The notes beneath the pieces were generated by a model. The model saw nothing but the letters and a program-made list of their open reading frames with translations, did not search any database and was not told the DNA's origin. Shown here in pieces: positions 15,350 to 21,607 of a stretch of 34,117 nucleotides of DNA (positions are counted from its first letter, which is position 1; each line of letters begins with the position of its first letter). Origin of the DNA: an uncultured Bacteroidales bacterium (GTDB taxonomy: Bacteria; Bacteroidota; Bacteroidia; Bacteroidales; Paludibacteraceae). Position numbers and translations under genes: made by a program. The stretch is taken from NCBI GenBank assembly GCA_900317745.1, contig ONHW01000024.1, positions 1-34,117 of the forward strand. The letters run 5' to 3'.

Positions 15350-16207
15350 TCACATGGTCGGTTGAACATCGCCGCGGTGGTACGCTATCAGTCCCTCCAT
15401 CGGGCTCTTGACGATCGTGGCAAGCTGGATATGGTTGTCAGCCAGCACACGCTCCAGCACGTCGCGGTAGTAATACGCTATCGACCCAACGAACCCGACC
15501 GGAACAGGCGGATATTGCTTCAGAATGCGCGTCACAAAGGTCTGGAAGTGACTGTACACCAGTTCGTGAATCATAGTGTTACCGATATGATCGGCGCAGA
15601 ACTTGCTCAGCGATGCAAGAAACCTGTTCGGGAAAGGCTGGCGGTACACGCGGTCGATAATCTCCGCCTGCGTGAGGTTAAACTCGCGCAAAAACGTCTC
15701 TTTCAGATCTTCCGTCAACTGGTTCTTCAGCAGGTCCGCCACCAGCCGCTTGCCTAACACGGCACCCGAGCCTTCGTCACCGAGGATGAACCCGAGCGCG
15801 GGCACGTTCTTGACGAACTTCTCGCCGTCGTACAGGCAGGAGTTCGAACCCGTACCCAATATGCACGCCACGCCCTCGTTGTGCTGCAACAGGGCTCGCG
15901 CCGCACCCATCATATCCGAATACACCTCGGTTTCCGCGTGTCGGAACACAGCCGTTAACGCATCATGCACCAGCGGAGATTTCTCCGGAGTACAACCTGC
16001 GCCGTAGAAGTAGATCTTTCTCACCGAACCTACCCATAGCAGTTGTCCCATCTGCGGCAACAACTGGTCGGCTACGTTCTGGCGAATCTGCTCTTGTGTC
16101 AGAAAGAACGGGTTTATCCCTTCCGTCATGAACTCCGACTTCTGTCCCGAAGCCGTGAGCAAACACCAATGGGTCTTCGTTGACCCCGAATCTGCAATTA
16201 GTATCAT
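15350..16207 (-). CDS. BadF/BadG-family ATPase, N-acetylglucosamine-kinase-like
   Basis: A 285-residue ASKHA-fold kinase. The phosphate-1 loop is DSGSTKTHW at residues 6-14, phosphate-2 appears as GTGSNSCLYDG, and the adenosine-side segment as GDEGSGAVLGKRLVADLL. This matches the BadF/BadG/BcrA/BcrD family whose stand-alone Bacteroidota members are annotated as glucosamine or N-acetylglucosamine kinase-like. The cysteines of the Fe-S dehydratase activators are absent, supporting a sugar kinase role in cell-wall or chitin sugar salvage. Substrate is inferred. The 120-base gap upstream is pure repeat, so its promoter may lie in front of ispG. Confidence 0.8.
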   Translation of the reverse strand: MILIADSGSTKTHWCLLTASGQKSEFMTEGINPFFLTQEQIRQNVADQLLPQMGQLLWVGSVRKIYFYGAGCTPEKSPLVHDALTAVFRHAETEVYSDMMGAARALLQHNEGVACILGTGSNSCLYDGEKFVKNVPALGFILGDEGSGAVLGKRLVADLLKNQLTEDLKETFLREFNLTQAEIIDRVYRQPFPNRFLASLSKFCADHIGNTMIHELVYSHFQTFVTRILKQYPPVPVGFVGSIAYYYRDVLERVLADNHIQLATIVKSPMEGLIAYHRGDVQPTM

Positions 16208-16220
16208 GTTATGTATATTT

Positions 16221-16263
16221 TAGTCGAAAGTCAATAGTCGAAAGTCGAAAGTCAATAGTCAAT
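16221..16263 (-). repeat. Family B repeat, intergenic
   Basis: Plus strand AGTCGAAAGTCAATAGTCGA repeated with 7- to 8-base spacing; same units as the in-gene copies at 7531 and 7779. It abuts a family A block. Confidence 0.85.
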
Positions 16264-16327
16264 CGCTCAACACTCAACTCTCAACGCTCTACTCCCTTCC
16301 CTTTAGGGAGGGGCCGGGGGTAGGCTT
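16264..16327 (-). repeat. Family A then family C repeats, intergenic
   Basis: CGCTCAACACTCAACTCTC (16264-16290) is followed by CCCTTCCCTTTAGGGAGGGG and GCCGGGGGTAGG (16291-16323). The A-then-C order and the sequence recur at 16682-16800 with only small changes. Confidence 0.88.
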
Positions 16328-16330
16328 CTT

Positions 16331-16684
16331 TTACCTCACCTCACTTGCTCCGCTCTGCGCATCAACATCGGCACTCTGCTCCTCCGTCTGCTCCTGATGT
16401 ACCTTGGCGGTCTTGTTGATCTTCGCAAACGCCGCCTGCAACTGCTCGACACTCGTCTTGCTCGGGTCAAATACGATGGTTACCGTTTTGTCTTCCAAAC
16501 TGCACTCCATATCTTTGACGCCACGCTCAAAGGCTATGTTCTTCTCAATCTTTGTGATGCAGCCTTGGCAGTGTATATCCACGTCAAACACTACCGTCTG
16601 CCGTTCACCTCGCGCCCACGCACCCACGCACAAGCACATACTTATCAATAATACTCCTATTCGTTTCATATTTTTCATTATCAT
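16331..16684 (-). CDS. Secreted heavy-metal-associated (HMA) domain protein
   Basis: A 117-residue protein with a signal peptide (IGVLLISMCLCVGAWA) and one HMA ferredoxin-like domain: VDIHCQGCITKIEKNI supplies the CxxC metal pair (here Cys-Gln-Gly-Cys), followed by the strand VTIVFDPSKTSVEQL. It probably binds Cu(I) or another soft metal in the periplasm. The last ~25 residues are an acidic Gln/Glu/Asp/Ser tail without known function. Methionines at positions 1, 3 and 6 are all possible starts. No metal-transport ATPase is in the window, although an RND system of unknown substrate is. Both flanks are repeat blocks. Confidence 0.85.
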   Translation of the reverse strand: MIMKNMKRIGVLLISMCLCVGAWARGERQTVVFDVDIHCQGCITKIEKNIAFERGVKDMECSLEDKTVTIVFDPSKTSVEQLQAAFAKINKTAKVHQEQTEEQSADVDAQSGASEVR

Positions 16685-16800
16685 TAAACACTAAACACTC
16701 AACACTAAACACTCAACATTAAACTCTCAACCCTCAACATTAAACATTAAACACTCAACACTCTACTCCCTTCCCTTTAGGGAGGGGCTGGGGGTAGGCC
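16682..16800 (-). repeat. Family A and C repeats between ispG and HMA gene, extending into ispG
   Basis: A long family A run with alternating ACTCAACACTAAACACT and CATTAAACATTAAAC units (16682-16767) is followed by CCCTTCCCTTTAGGGAGGGG CTGGGGGTAGG (16768-16798). The last part is read as the C-terminus of IspG (RPTPSPSLKGRE) and provides its TAG stop. Confidence 0.88.
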
Positions 16801-18229
16801 TTTCCCCCTCAATAAACTCTATCAACTCCCTTACCGCCTGCTCCTGCGGGATATTCATGCGGATACAGGTCTTGCCTTTGTACAGGCTTACCTTGCCTCG
16901 TGCTGCGCCTACGTAGCCGTAATCGGCATCCGCCATCTCGCCCGGTCCGTTCACTATGCAGCCCATCACGCCTATCTTCAGCGTGCGCAGGTACGGGTGC
17001 TCTTTCTCCGCCTCGCGGAACGCCGCCTTGATAGCGGCTATCGTCTCCTCCAACCCGAAGAGTGTACGCCCGCAACCCGGGCAGGACACAAACTCCGTCT
17101 TGTAACGCATCACGCCTGCCGCCTGCAGTATATCTTTGCCCAGGCGCTCCAGCTCCTCGGCGCCGAAGTGCGGGTTGTGCAGTTCAATCTGCTTGGCATC
17201 GTTCGCCCATAACAGTCGTCCGCATTCAGCCGCAGCATGCAGGGCGAACAGACCCCAATCGCTTACCTCGGAGGCGTAGCACACCACTCCGCCCTTCACC
17301 TCGCATGTCGCGCAGGTGTATCGCGCCGATTGCGGGTCGGCAAAGTAGTCGCGCAACGCGCGTGCCACAGGTATCTCCGCCTCGGGTGCCTCGGATAGCG
17401 ACACACGTATCGTATCGCCTATACCCTCGGCGAGCAGCGCGCCTATGCCTACGGCAGACTTCACACGACCGTCCTCGCCCTCGCCGGCTTCCGTCACACC
17501 CAGGTGCAGCGGAAACGCCATCTGCTCCTTATCCATCTGCTTCACCAGCAGACGCACCGTATCGACCATCACGCGCGTGTTCGACGCTTTGATCGAGATC
17601 ACTATATCCGTGAACTGCTCGCTCACCGCCACACGCAGAAACTCCATCACGCTCTCCACCATCCCTGCCGGCGTATCGCCGTAGCGCGACATGATCCGGT
17701 CACTCAGACTGCCGTGGTTCACGCCCAGACGTACTGCAGTATGGTGCTCGCGGCATATTGCCAGAAATGCCGTAAATCGCTCGCGTAACCGCTGAAGCTC
17801 GGCGGCGTACTCTTCGTCGGTATAGTCGATATGCTTGAACTTGCGCGCGGGATCGATATAGTTTCCCGGATTCACACGCACTTTCTCCACCACCTTCGCA
17901 GCTTCGTCCGCCACGTTCGCCTGAAAATGTACATCCGCCACCAGCGGCATACTTCCCCTCCCCTCCGAGAGGGGAGCCGGAGGGGTGTCTTGCGCGAGCA
18001 GCGCGTGTATCTGCTTGAGGCTTTCCACCTCGCGCACGCCCTGCGTGGTGAACCGCAATAGTTCGGCACCTGCCTCGCGGCAACGCAACGCCTGCGCCAC
18101 ACTGCCCTCGATATCGTTGGTCGAGGTGTTTGCCATCGTTTGAATTCGGATGGGGTAATCACTACCTATATCCAGTTTCCCGACGTGTGTTGTACTTGTC
18201 TTTCGACGTGTATAGTTTGCAAAATCCAT
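16763..18229 (-). CDS. ispG: 4-hydroxy-3-methylbut-2-enyl-diphosphate synthase
   Basis: IspG (GcpE) is the [4Fe-4S] enzyme converting MEcPP to HMBPP in the MEP pathway. Its TIM-barrel part carries the N-terminus MDFANYTRRKTSTTHVG and PIRIQTMANTSTNDI. The Fe-S domain carries CPGCGRTLF and GCIVNGPGEMADADYG. I start it at 18229 because Bacteroidota IspG proteins begin with this MDxxNYxRR pattern; an ATG eight codons earlier is possible. A family C repeat adds TPPAPLSEGRGS at about residues 80-95, before PLVADVHF, and another adds the C-terminal RPTPSPSLKGRE. At about 488 residues it is shorter than many Bacteroidota homologues, which have an extra central domain. Confidence 0.94.
   Translation of the reverse strand: MDFANYTRRKTSTTHVGKLDIGSDYPIRIQTMANTSTNDIEGSVAQALRCREAGAELLRFTTQGVREVESLKQIHALLAQDTPPAPLSEGRGSMPLVADVHFQANVADEAAKVVEKVRVNPGNYIDPARKFKHIDYTDEEYAAELQRLRERFTAFLAICREHHTAVRLGVNHGSLSDRIMSRYGDTPAGMVESVMEFLRVAVSEQFTDIVISIKASNTRVMVDTVRLLVKQMDKEQMAFPLHLGVTEAGEGEDGRVKSAVGIGALLAEGIGDTIRVSLSEAPEAEIPVARALRDYFADPQSARYTCATCEVKGGVVCYASEVSDWGLFALHAAAECGRLLWANDAKQIELHNPHFGAEELERLGKDILQAAGVMRYKTEFVSCPGCGRTLFGLEETIAAIKAAFREAEKEHPYLRTLKIGVMGCIVNGPGEMADADYGYVGAARGKVSLYKGKTCIRMNIPQEQAVRELIEFIEGERPTPSPSLKGRE
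17945..17990 (-). repeat. Family C repeat inside ispG
   Basis: Coding strand CACCCCTCCGGCTCCCCTCT then CGGAGGGGAGGGG. The palindromic core CCCCTC-N-GAGGGG and flank CCGGAGGGGTG are shared with the copy in leuS (23617-23652). Confidence 0.9.
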
Positions 18230-18267
18230 AAATTTATAACGTATTTCGGGCATTACTGCCTGTCAAA

Positions 18268-18299
18268 TTTGCATTTTTCCACAAATTGTTGTATCTTTG
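18268..18299 (+). promoter_or_regulatory. Promoter of the folded RNA and tRNA-Lys
   Basis: TTTG (18268-18271), exactly 20 nt, TATCTTTG (18292-18299): full Bacteroidota consensus. It drives transcription towards tRNA-Lys, about 135 bases downstream. Confidence 0.87.
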
Positions 18300-18305
18300 C
18301 ATCCG

Positions 18306-18439
18306 CTTTGCGTAAAAGCGCCCTACCATAGGGTCCCCGACAAAACTTGCGCATGCAACGTTTTGGTGGGGAAAAGCCGAAGCAATGTTGCGCTTTATGT
18401 CGCCCTGCGACATCTGTAAGCAACATTTGCTGAAGGCGC
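18306..18439 (+). ncRNA. Highly structured RNA immediately 5' of tRNA-Lys
   Basis: Between promoter and tRNA lie nested helices. GCGCC (18318-18322) can close with GGCGC (18435-18439). CCCTA/TAGGG forms a small hairpin. CCCC-CAAAAC-TTGC pairs with GCAA-GTTTTG-GGGG (18335-18371). AGCAATGTTGC (18381-18391) pairs with GCAACATTTGCT (18420-18431) around a perfect inner hairpin ATGTCGC-CCT-GCGACAT (18397-18413). The outer helix ends exactly at the tRNA 5' nucleotide, so RNase P cleavage would release it. It has no open frame of note, and I see no tmRNA or SRP RNA signature. Confidence 0.55.
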
Positions 18440-18512
18440 GAATCAGTAGCTCAGCAGGTAGAGCACATCCCTTTTAAGGATGGGGTCCTGGGTTCGAGCC
18501 CCAGCTGGTTCA
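18440..18512 (+). tRNA. tRNA-Lys (anticodon TTT)
   Basis: A complete cloverleaf: acceptor GAATCAG pairs with CTGGTTC (one G-T pair), D-arm GCTC/GAGC, anticodon stem CATCC/GGATG with loop CTTTTAA giving anticodon TTT, a 5-nt variable loop, T-arm CTGGG/CCCAG with loop TTCGAGC, and discriminator A. The CCA end is not encoded. Confidence 0.97.
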
Positions 18513-18514
18513 CG

Positions 18515-18540
18515 AGCAGCGAGTGATCGCTGCTTTTTTG
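18515..18540 (+). terminator. Terminator after tRNA-Lys
   Basis: AGCAGCGA, loop GTGA, TCGCTGCT form a perfect 8-bp stem followed by six T, three bases after the tRNA. Confidence 0.93.
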
Positions 18541-18551
18541 TATCCGTTCCC

Positions 18552-19088
18552 CTACCCGTTGGGATACATTTTCCGTTGAAGCTTTATGTTAAAGATCATA
18601 GAGTTCAGATCGCTTCGTTGCACATATGTAGCGAGCTTATAATCGTTGCGTTGCAAGCTGAACTCTACCGCTTTGGATAAGAACGATTGCCGGGCGGTCA
18701 TGCTGACCATTTCAGGAGTGCCGTTTGCGGGACTTCCGATTGCCAAAATGCCAATAGCCTCCCGCCTTGTGCCCGTAGGCTCTTTTGCCAAGGCGGCATA
18801 CGACTCAAGCGTAGCTTGTGCGGATGCCAGGTCCGTGCCAAGGTCGAGGAACAGCTGGCTGACAGGATCGATGTTCACCTGCACAAAATCGTCGCCAATA
18901 CCTAATGCGCCTACACAGAGGTAGTAGTGGTGTGTCGTTTCCTCCGGCATGTCAAACAGAGCCAGCGACATATCGCCGTTGTTGTCGGAAATCTCAGCAA
19001 TCACCGTGATAGGCCGGTCCGTTGCACCTTGTGCCATCATAGGTAAAGAGCACATGATCCAAAGCAGAAAACACAGATTTCTTTTCAT
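18552..19088 (-). CDS. Secreted protein of unknown function
   Basis: A 178-residue protein with a clear signal peptide (MKRNLCFLLWIMCSLPMMAQG). The mature part begins with a beta-rich segment (ITVIAEISDNNGDMSLALFD), then a mixed region, and ends with helices around TARQSFLSKAVEFSLQRNDYKLATYV. I see no catalytic or metal-binding motif and cannot name a family. It is a single-gene unit with its own consensus promoter, converging on tRNA-Lys. Reading frame, signal peptide and promoter together make it a real gene. Confidence 0.8.
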   Translation of the reverse strand: MKRNLCFLLWIMCSLPMMAQGATDRPITVIAEISDNNGDMSLALFDMPEETTHHYYLCVGALGIGDDFVQVNIDPVSQLFLDLGTDLASAQATLESYAALAKEPTGTRREAIGILAIGSPANGTPEMVSMTARQSFLSKAVEFSLQRNDYKLATYVQRSDLNSMIFNIKLQRKMYPNG

Positions 19089-19106
19089 TGCTGCTCAAAT
19101 TTTCTA

Positions 19107-19137
19107 CAAATTTACAATTTTTGCATGACATTAGCAA
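19107..19137 (-). promoter_or_regulatory. Promoter of the 178-residue secreted protein
   Basis: Minus-strand TTG (19135-19137), exactly 20 nt, TAAATTTG (19107-19114): full consensus, a few bases before the ATG-proximal leader. Confidence 0.83.
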
Positions 19138-19371
19138 GAAATAGCGTATTTTTTTCACTGCAGTCCGGCTAAAATCTGCAAATTGTCGTATACAATCTAA
19201 AAAAATTACGCATCGCAGCTGCCCGTCTGTACGTTTACATTATATTGATAACATACTGACTTTTCCTAAACCAACTCCGCCTCCGAGCGTGAGCGCGTGC
19301 TGTTTATCACGGGATGCACACCGCAAGGCAGAGTACGGTACTATGCCGTCAACTTGGCAGAGTAGAGATGT

Positions 19372-19584
19372 ACGATTATTAAGATTTAGAATGATACATG
19401 GGGCGATATCGCCCCCTGTATGTCCCGTATCTTTCCCGTACGTGTCGGCTTTAAGGAGATCTATGTCCGCCCTGCGGACTCGCGCGGCGCACTTACTCCT
19501 TCAAATGTCCACTGGACATTTTCGGTGCGCCTCAGTCGCTTCACGTACGCGGCAGGTCAGCGCAAAAAGTGACGATTATTAAGA
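19372..19584. repeat. Palindrome-rich 200-bp segment between 13-bp direct repeats
   Basis: ACGATTATTAAGA occurs at 19372-19384 and again at 19572-19584, 200 bp apart. Between them are ATACAT-GGGGCGATATCGCCCC-CTGTAT (19394-19421), GTCCGC-CCT-GCGGAC (19465-19479), and the nested GGCGCAC (19486-19492) with GTGCGCC (19525-19531) around AAATGTCC-ACT-GGACATTT (19503-19521). An open frame across it (19289-19582) is made of these palindromes and is not credible as a gene. Confidence 0.75.
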
Positions 19585-19613
19585 ATTATCGGGCAACCAA
19601 TGATGGTTAGCCG

Positions 19614-19637
19614 CTAATTCACTAATTCACTCATTCA
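19614..19637. repeat. Short tandem repeat, three 8-bp units
   Basis: CTAATTCA, CTAATTCA, CTCATTCA in tandem. No role is apparent; it is another low-complexity tract in an already repeat-rich gap. Confidence 0.7.
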
Positions 19638-19687
19638 CACAAAAAGATGTGTTGATTGTATAGGGCTGCTATACCTTTGCTATACCC

Positions 19688-20362
19688 TTACTTTACCTCT
19701 GCACCGGTGAGGGTATAAGTGTTATTGCCGGTTTGAACAAGCACTTGACCTTCACGCGCAATCTTACGTGCCGAACGCTTCGGCGAAGAAGGAGTGCTTA
19801 CTGCTTGCGCTTCACCGTTGCCAGGAACCGAATAGATATAGGTCTTTTCATAATCTCTACAAATTAAAAGATATCTATCATTTACTTTTAATAATGAGGG
19901 AGGAAAATTTCCATCTCCGTTAATAGTAGCAACTAACTGTCCATCCTCATTATATATGTATGATTGATTAGTACCATAACCGCCTGGTATGCAAAAACAT
20001 ACTTTATTATCAGTCGATAGAATATTCTTTGATACCAAACAGACATAAGAACCCGTAACATTCTCAATTTCTATTGTCTTGTACAAAGAAAAATCATCCA
20101 CATCATAAAGATTGAGGACACATTTATTACTTGCATTTGCACGACGTGGAGCTCCTTGAATAGGCTCATTGGGAACACTTGGCTCGTTTTTTTGAATCTG
20201 GGTATTGTAAAAATACGGTGATTGTACATAATGATCGAATATACCCTCATCATAATTTGCCGATATGGTATAGAAACCATCTAATGTTTTCTCTAACGTG
20301 ATTTGAGCGTAAGCAGCTGTTGCGGCAAAGAGAGTTGCCAAAATAAAGATAGATTTTTTCAT
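19688..20362 (-). CDS. Secreted protein with a Bacteroidales-type C-terminal tail, function unknown
   Basis: 224 residues with a signal peptide (MKKSIFILATLFAATAAYAQ). The body reads as short beta-strands with alternating aromatic and polar residues (LNLYDVDDFSLYKTIEI, YIYNEDGQLVATING, YLLICRDYEKTYIYS), suggesting a beta-sandwich or half-propeller. The end, RKIAREGQVLVQTGNNTYTL and a few more residues, resembles conserved C-terminal tails on secreted Bacteroidales proteins that are handled like type IX secretion signals; that link is inference. It stands alone and is preceded by a long folded leader. Codon use is more AT-rich than the flanking housekeeping genes. Confidence 0.78.
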   Translation of the reverse strand: MKKSIFILATLFAATAAYAQITLEKTLDGFYTISANYDEGIFDHYVQSPYFYNTQIQKNEPSVPNEPIQGAPRRANASNKCVLNLYDVDDFSLYKTIEIENVTGSYVCLVSKNILSTDNKVCFCIPGGYGTNQSYIYNEDGQLVATINGDGNFPPSLLKVNDRYLLICRDYEKTYIYSVPGNGEAQAVSTPSSPKRSARKIAREGQVLVQTGNNTYTLTGAEVK

Positions 20363-20451
20363 TGTAGTAAAATGTTTTGTTGCCTTGCAACAGCCACGGG
20401 CAAGGCGGTTAAATAATATACAAACAAAAGCGTGAGGCTGCTATGCCACAC

Positions 20452-20578
20452 ACTCTAAGAGAAGGTACTAGGAAAAACCTTTTAGACAAGTGTGCAGATA
20501 GTAACTTCACGCTGATACGTGAAGCCTATTCGCCAAACTCTCGTCTAAGAAAGATTCCTAGTTTTTCTCTTAAAGAGT
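20452..20578 (-). promoter_or_regulatory. Folded leader RNA upstream of the 224-residue secreted protein
   Basis: On the minus strand an outer stem pairs ACTCT, AAGAGAA and ACTAGGAA (20578-20555) with TTCCTAGT, TTCTCTT and AGAGT (20474-20452), interrupted only by small internal loops. Inside are TTAGAC/GTCTAA (20543-20548 with 20482-20487) and the hairpin CTTCACG/CGTGAAG (20505-20511 with 20518-20524). A smaller hairpin TGTTGC-AAG-GCAACA follows nearer the gene. About 20 base pairs in the outer stem is far more than chance. I do not recognise a known riboswitch class. Confidence 0.6.
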
Positions 20579-20644
20579 AAAGCAAACGCTTCTTTTAATC
20601 AATATGTTATCGTGCGTCGCTACGCGCGTTTATCCTGTTGTGAT

Positions 20645-21604
20645 TTATCTCACTTGTTTTAATATATCTTCTGCATCAATCCCGAGCAACGAAACCGCCG
20701 ATAGTTTCTGTCCCATGTCTTTGAGCGAATGACCGCAATGATAAACGCTGTCATCCGCTATCAGCCATCGGTCGTGCGATGCATTGCGCCAGACAAACGT
20801 CTCAATCGGTTCCACATCGGTCTTGGCATTGTGCAAGTTGCGAAGACTGTTCAAATCCTTGCCGGAATAGATAGTGGCTTTAACGCCCTTAGCACGGACA
20901 TCCAGCATCTCAAACGTAGCCGCATCCACGTACGCGTCAATGATAATAACGCGCTTCTGCGCTGTCTTGATAATACGTTCCAGTAGCGCACGCGCCTCGA
21001 AGAACTGACCATTGTAGAATACCTGCTCCATCGGCGGTAAACTCGTTCGCACGAAGAAATCTACTTTGTTTTGTAACTCGTGTATCTGGTATGTATGCTC
21101 TTGCAACTTGCGGTCGATACGGTCTTCTATTGCTATCAGCCGTTGGTTGACTGCATGGCCGCGAAGTACATACTCCTTCAATATTCTATTTGCCCAGCGA
21201 CGAAATTCTATACCTCTGCTGCTTTTAACACGATAACCCACCGAAAGAATGACATCCAAACTATAGTATTCCACTTGATACACCTTTCCGTCAGCGGCAG
21301 TTGTCGCAAATTTTGCGACAACTTGATTTTGCTCTTCGTGGGGAACTGCGTTTTTTGCACTAATCCGAGTAGGTTTTTGAGTTGTCGCATTTTTTGCGCC
21401 AACTGGAGCAACTGTCGCATTTTTTGCGATAGTTGGAGCCAATTCCTCGCGTAAAGCATTGTTGATGTGTTTGCCGATGGTCTTGACATCGCGGTCAAAC
21501 AGCAGAGCCATCTGGTTACGATTGAGCCAAACGGTTTCATCCTGCACGCGCACCTCCAACTGGAACTGCTCATTAGGCTGATATAGAACTATCTCGTTTG
21601 CCAT
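20645..21604 (-). CDS. RhuM-like protein with palindromic repeat expansion
   Basis: 319 residues. The N-terminal half is RhuM-like: WLNRNQMALLFDRDVKTIGKHINN, a helix-turn-helix-type segment, then VAKFATTAADGKVYQVEYYSLDVILSVGYRVKSSRG and FRRWANRILKEYVLRGHAVNQ. The C-terminal half (VIIIDAYVDAATFEMLD, HDRWLIADDSVYHCGHSLKDMG) looks like a phospholipase-D-type half with a single HxR/K-like strand. RhuM proteins occur in pathogenicity islands and defence-rich loci; their biochemical role is not settled. Between the two RhuM parts, residues about 55-102 contain extra AKNAT copies encoded by palindromic DNA units. It starts 3 bases after the leuS stop, so it is cotranscribed with leuS. Confidence 0.82.
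   Translation of the reverse strand: MANEIVLYQPNEQFQLEVRVQDETVWLNRNQMALLFDRDVKTIGKHINNALREELAPTIAKNATVAPVGAKNATTQKPTRISAKNAVPHEEQNQVVAKFATTAADGKVYQVEYYSLDVILSVGYRVKSSRGIEFRRWANRILKEYVLRGHAVNQRLIAIEDRIDRKLQEHTYQIHELQNKVDFFVRTSLPPMEQVFYNGQFFEARALLERIIKTAQKRVIIIDAYVDAATFEMLDVRAKGVKATIYSGKDLNSLRNLHNAKTDVEPIETFVWRNASHDRWLIADDSVYHCGHSLKDMGQKLSAVSLLGIDAEDILKQVR
21300..21435 (-). repeat. Palindromic units expanded inside the RhuM-like gene
   Basis: Strong units at 21300-21322 (GTTGTCGCAAA/TTTGCGACAAC), 21380-21404 and 21409-21435 (AACTGTCGCA/TGCGATAGTT), with a degenerate one near 21345-21358. Each encodes a variant of AK(F/N)AT. Confidence 0.85.
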
Positions 21605-21607
21605 TCT

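Noticed and set aside
18306-18439. tmRNA or SRP RNA
   Set aside because: No tag-peptide frame, no tRNA-Ala-like ends and no GGAA-capped SRP helix with the conserved internal loop are seen.
19289-19582. A 97-codon open frame in the gap between the two secreted protein genes
   Set aside because: It is composed of the palindromes described there and has no signal of coding selection.
20452-20578. Integron attC site or a known riboswitch
   Set aside because: The core RYYYAAC/GTTRRRY pairs of attC are absent, there is no integrase, and the consensus cores of cobalamin, TPP, FMN, SAM or preQ1 riboswitches are not visible.
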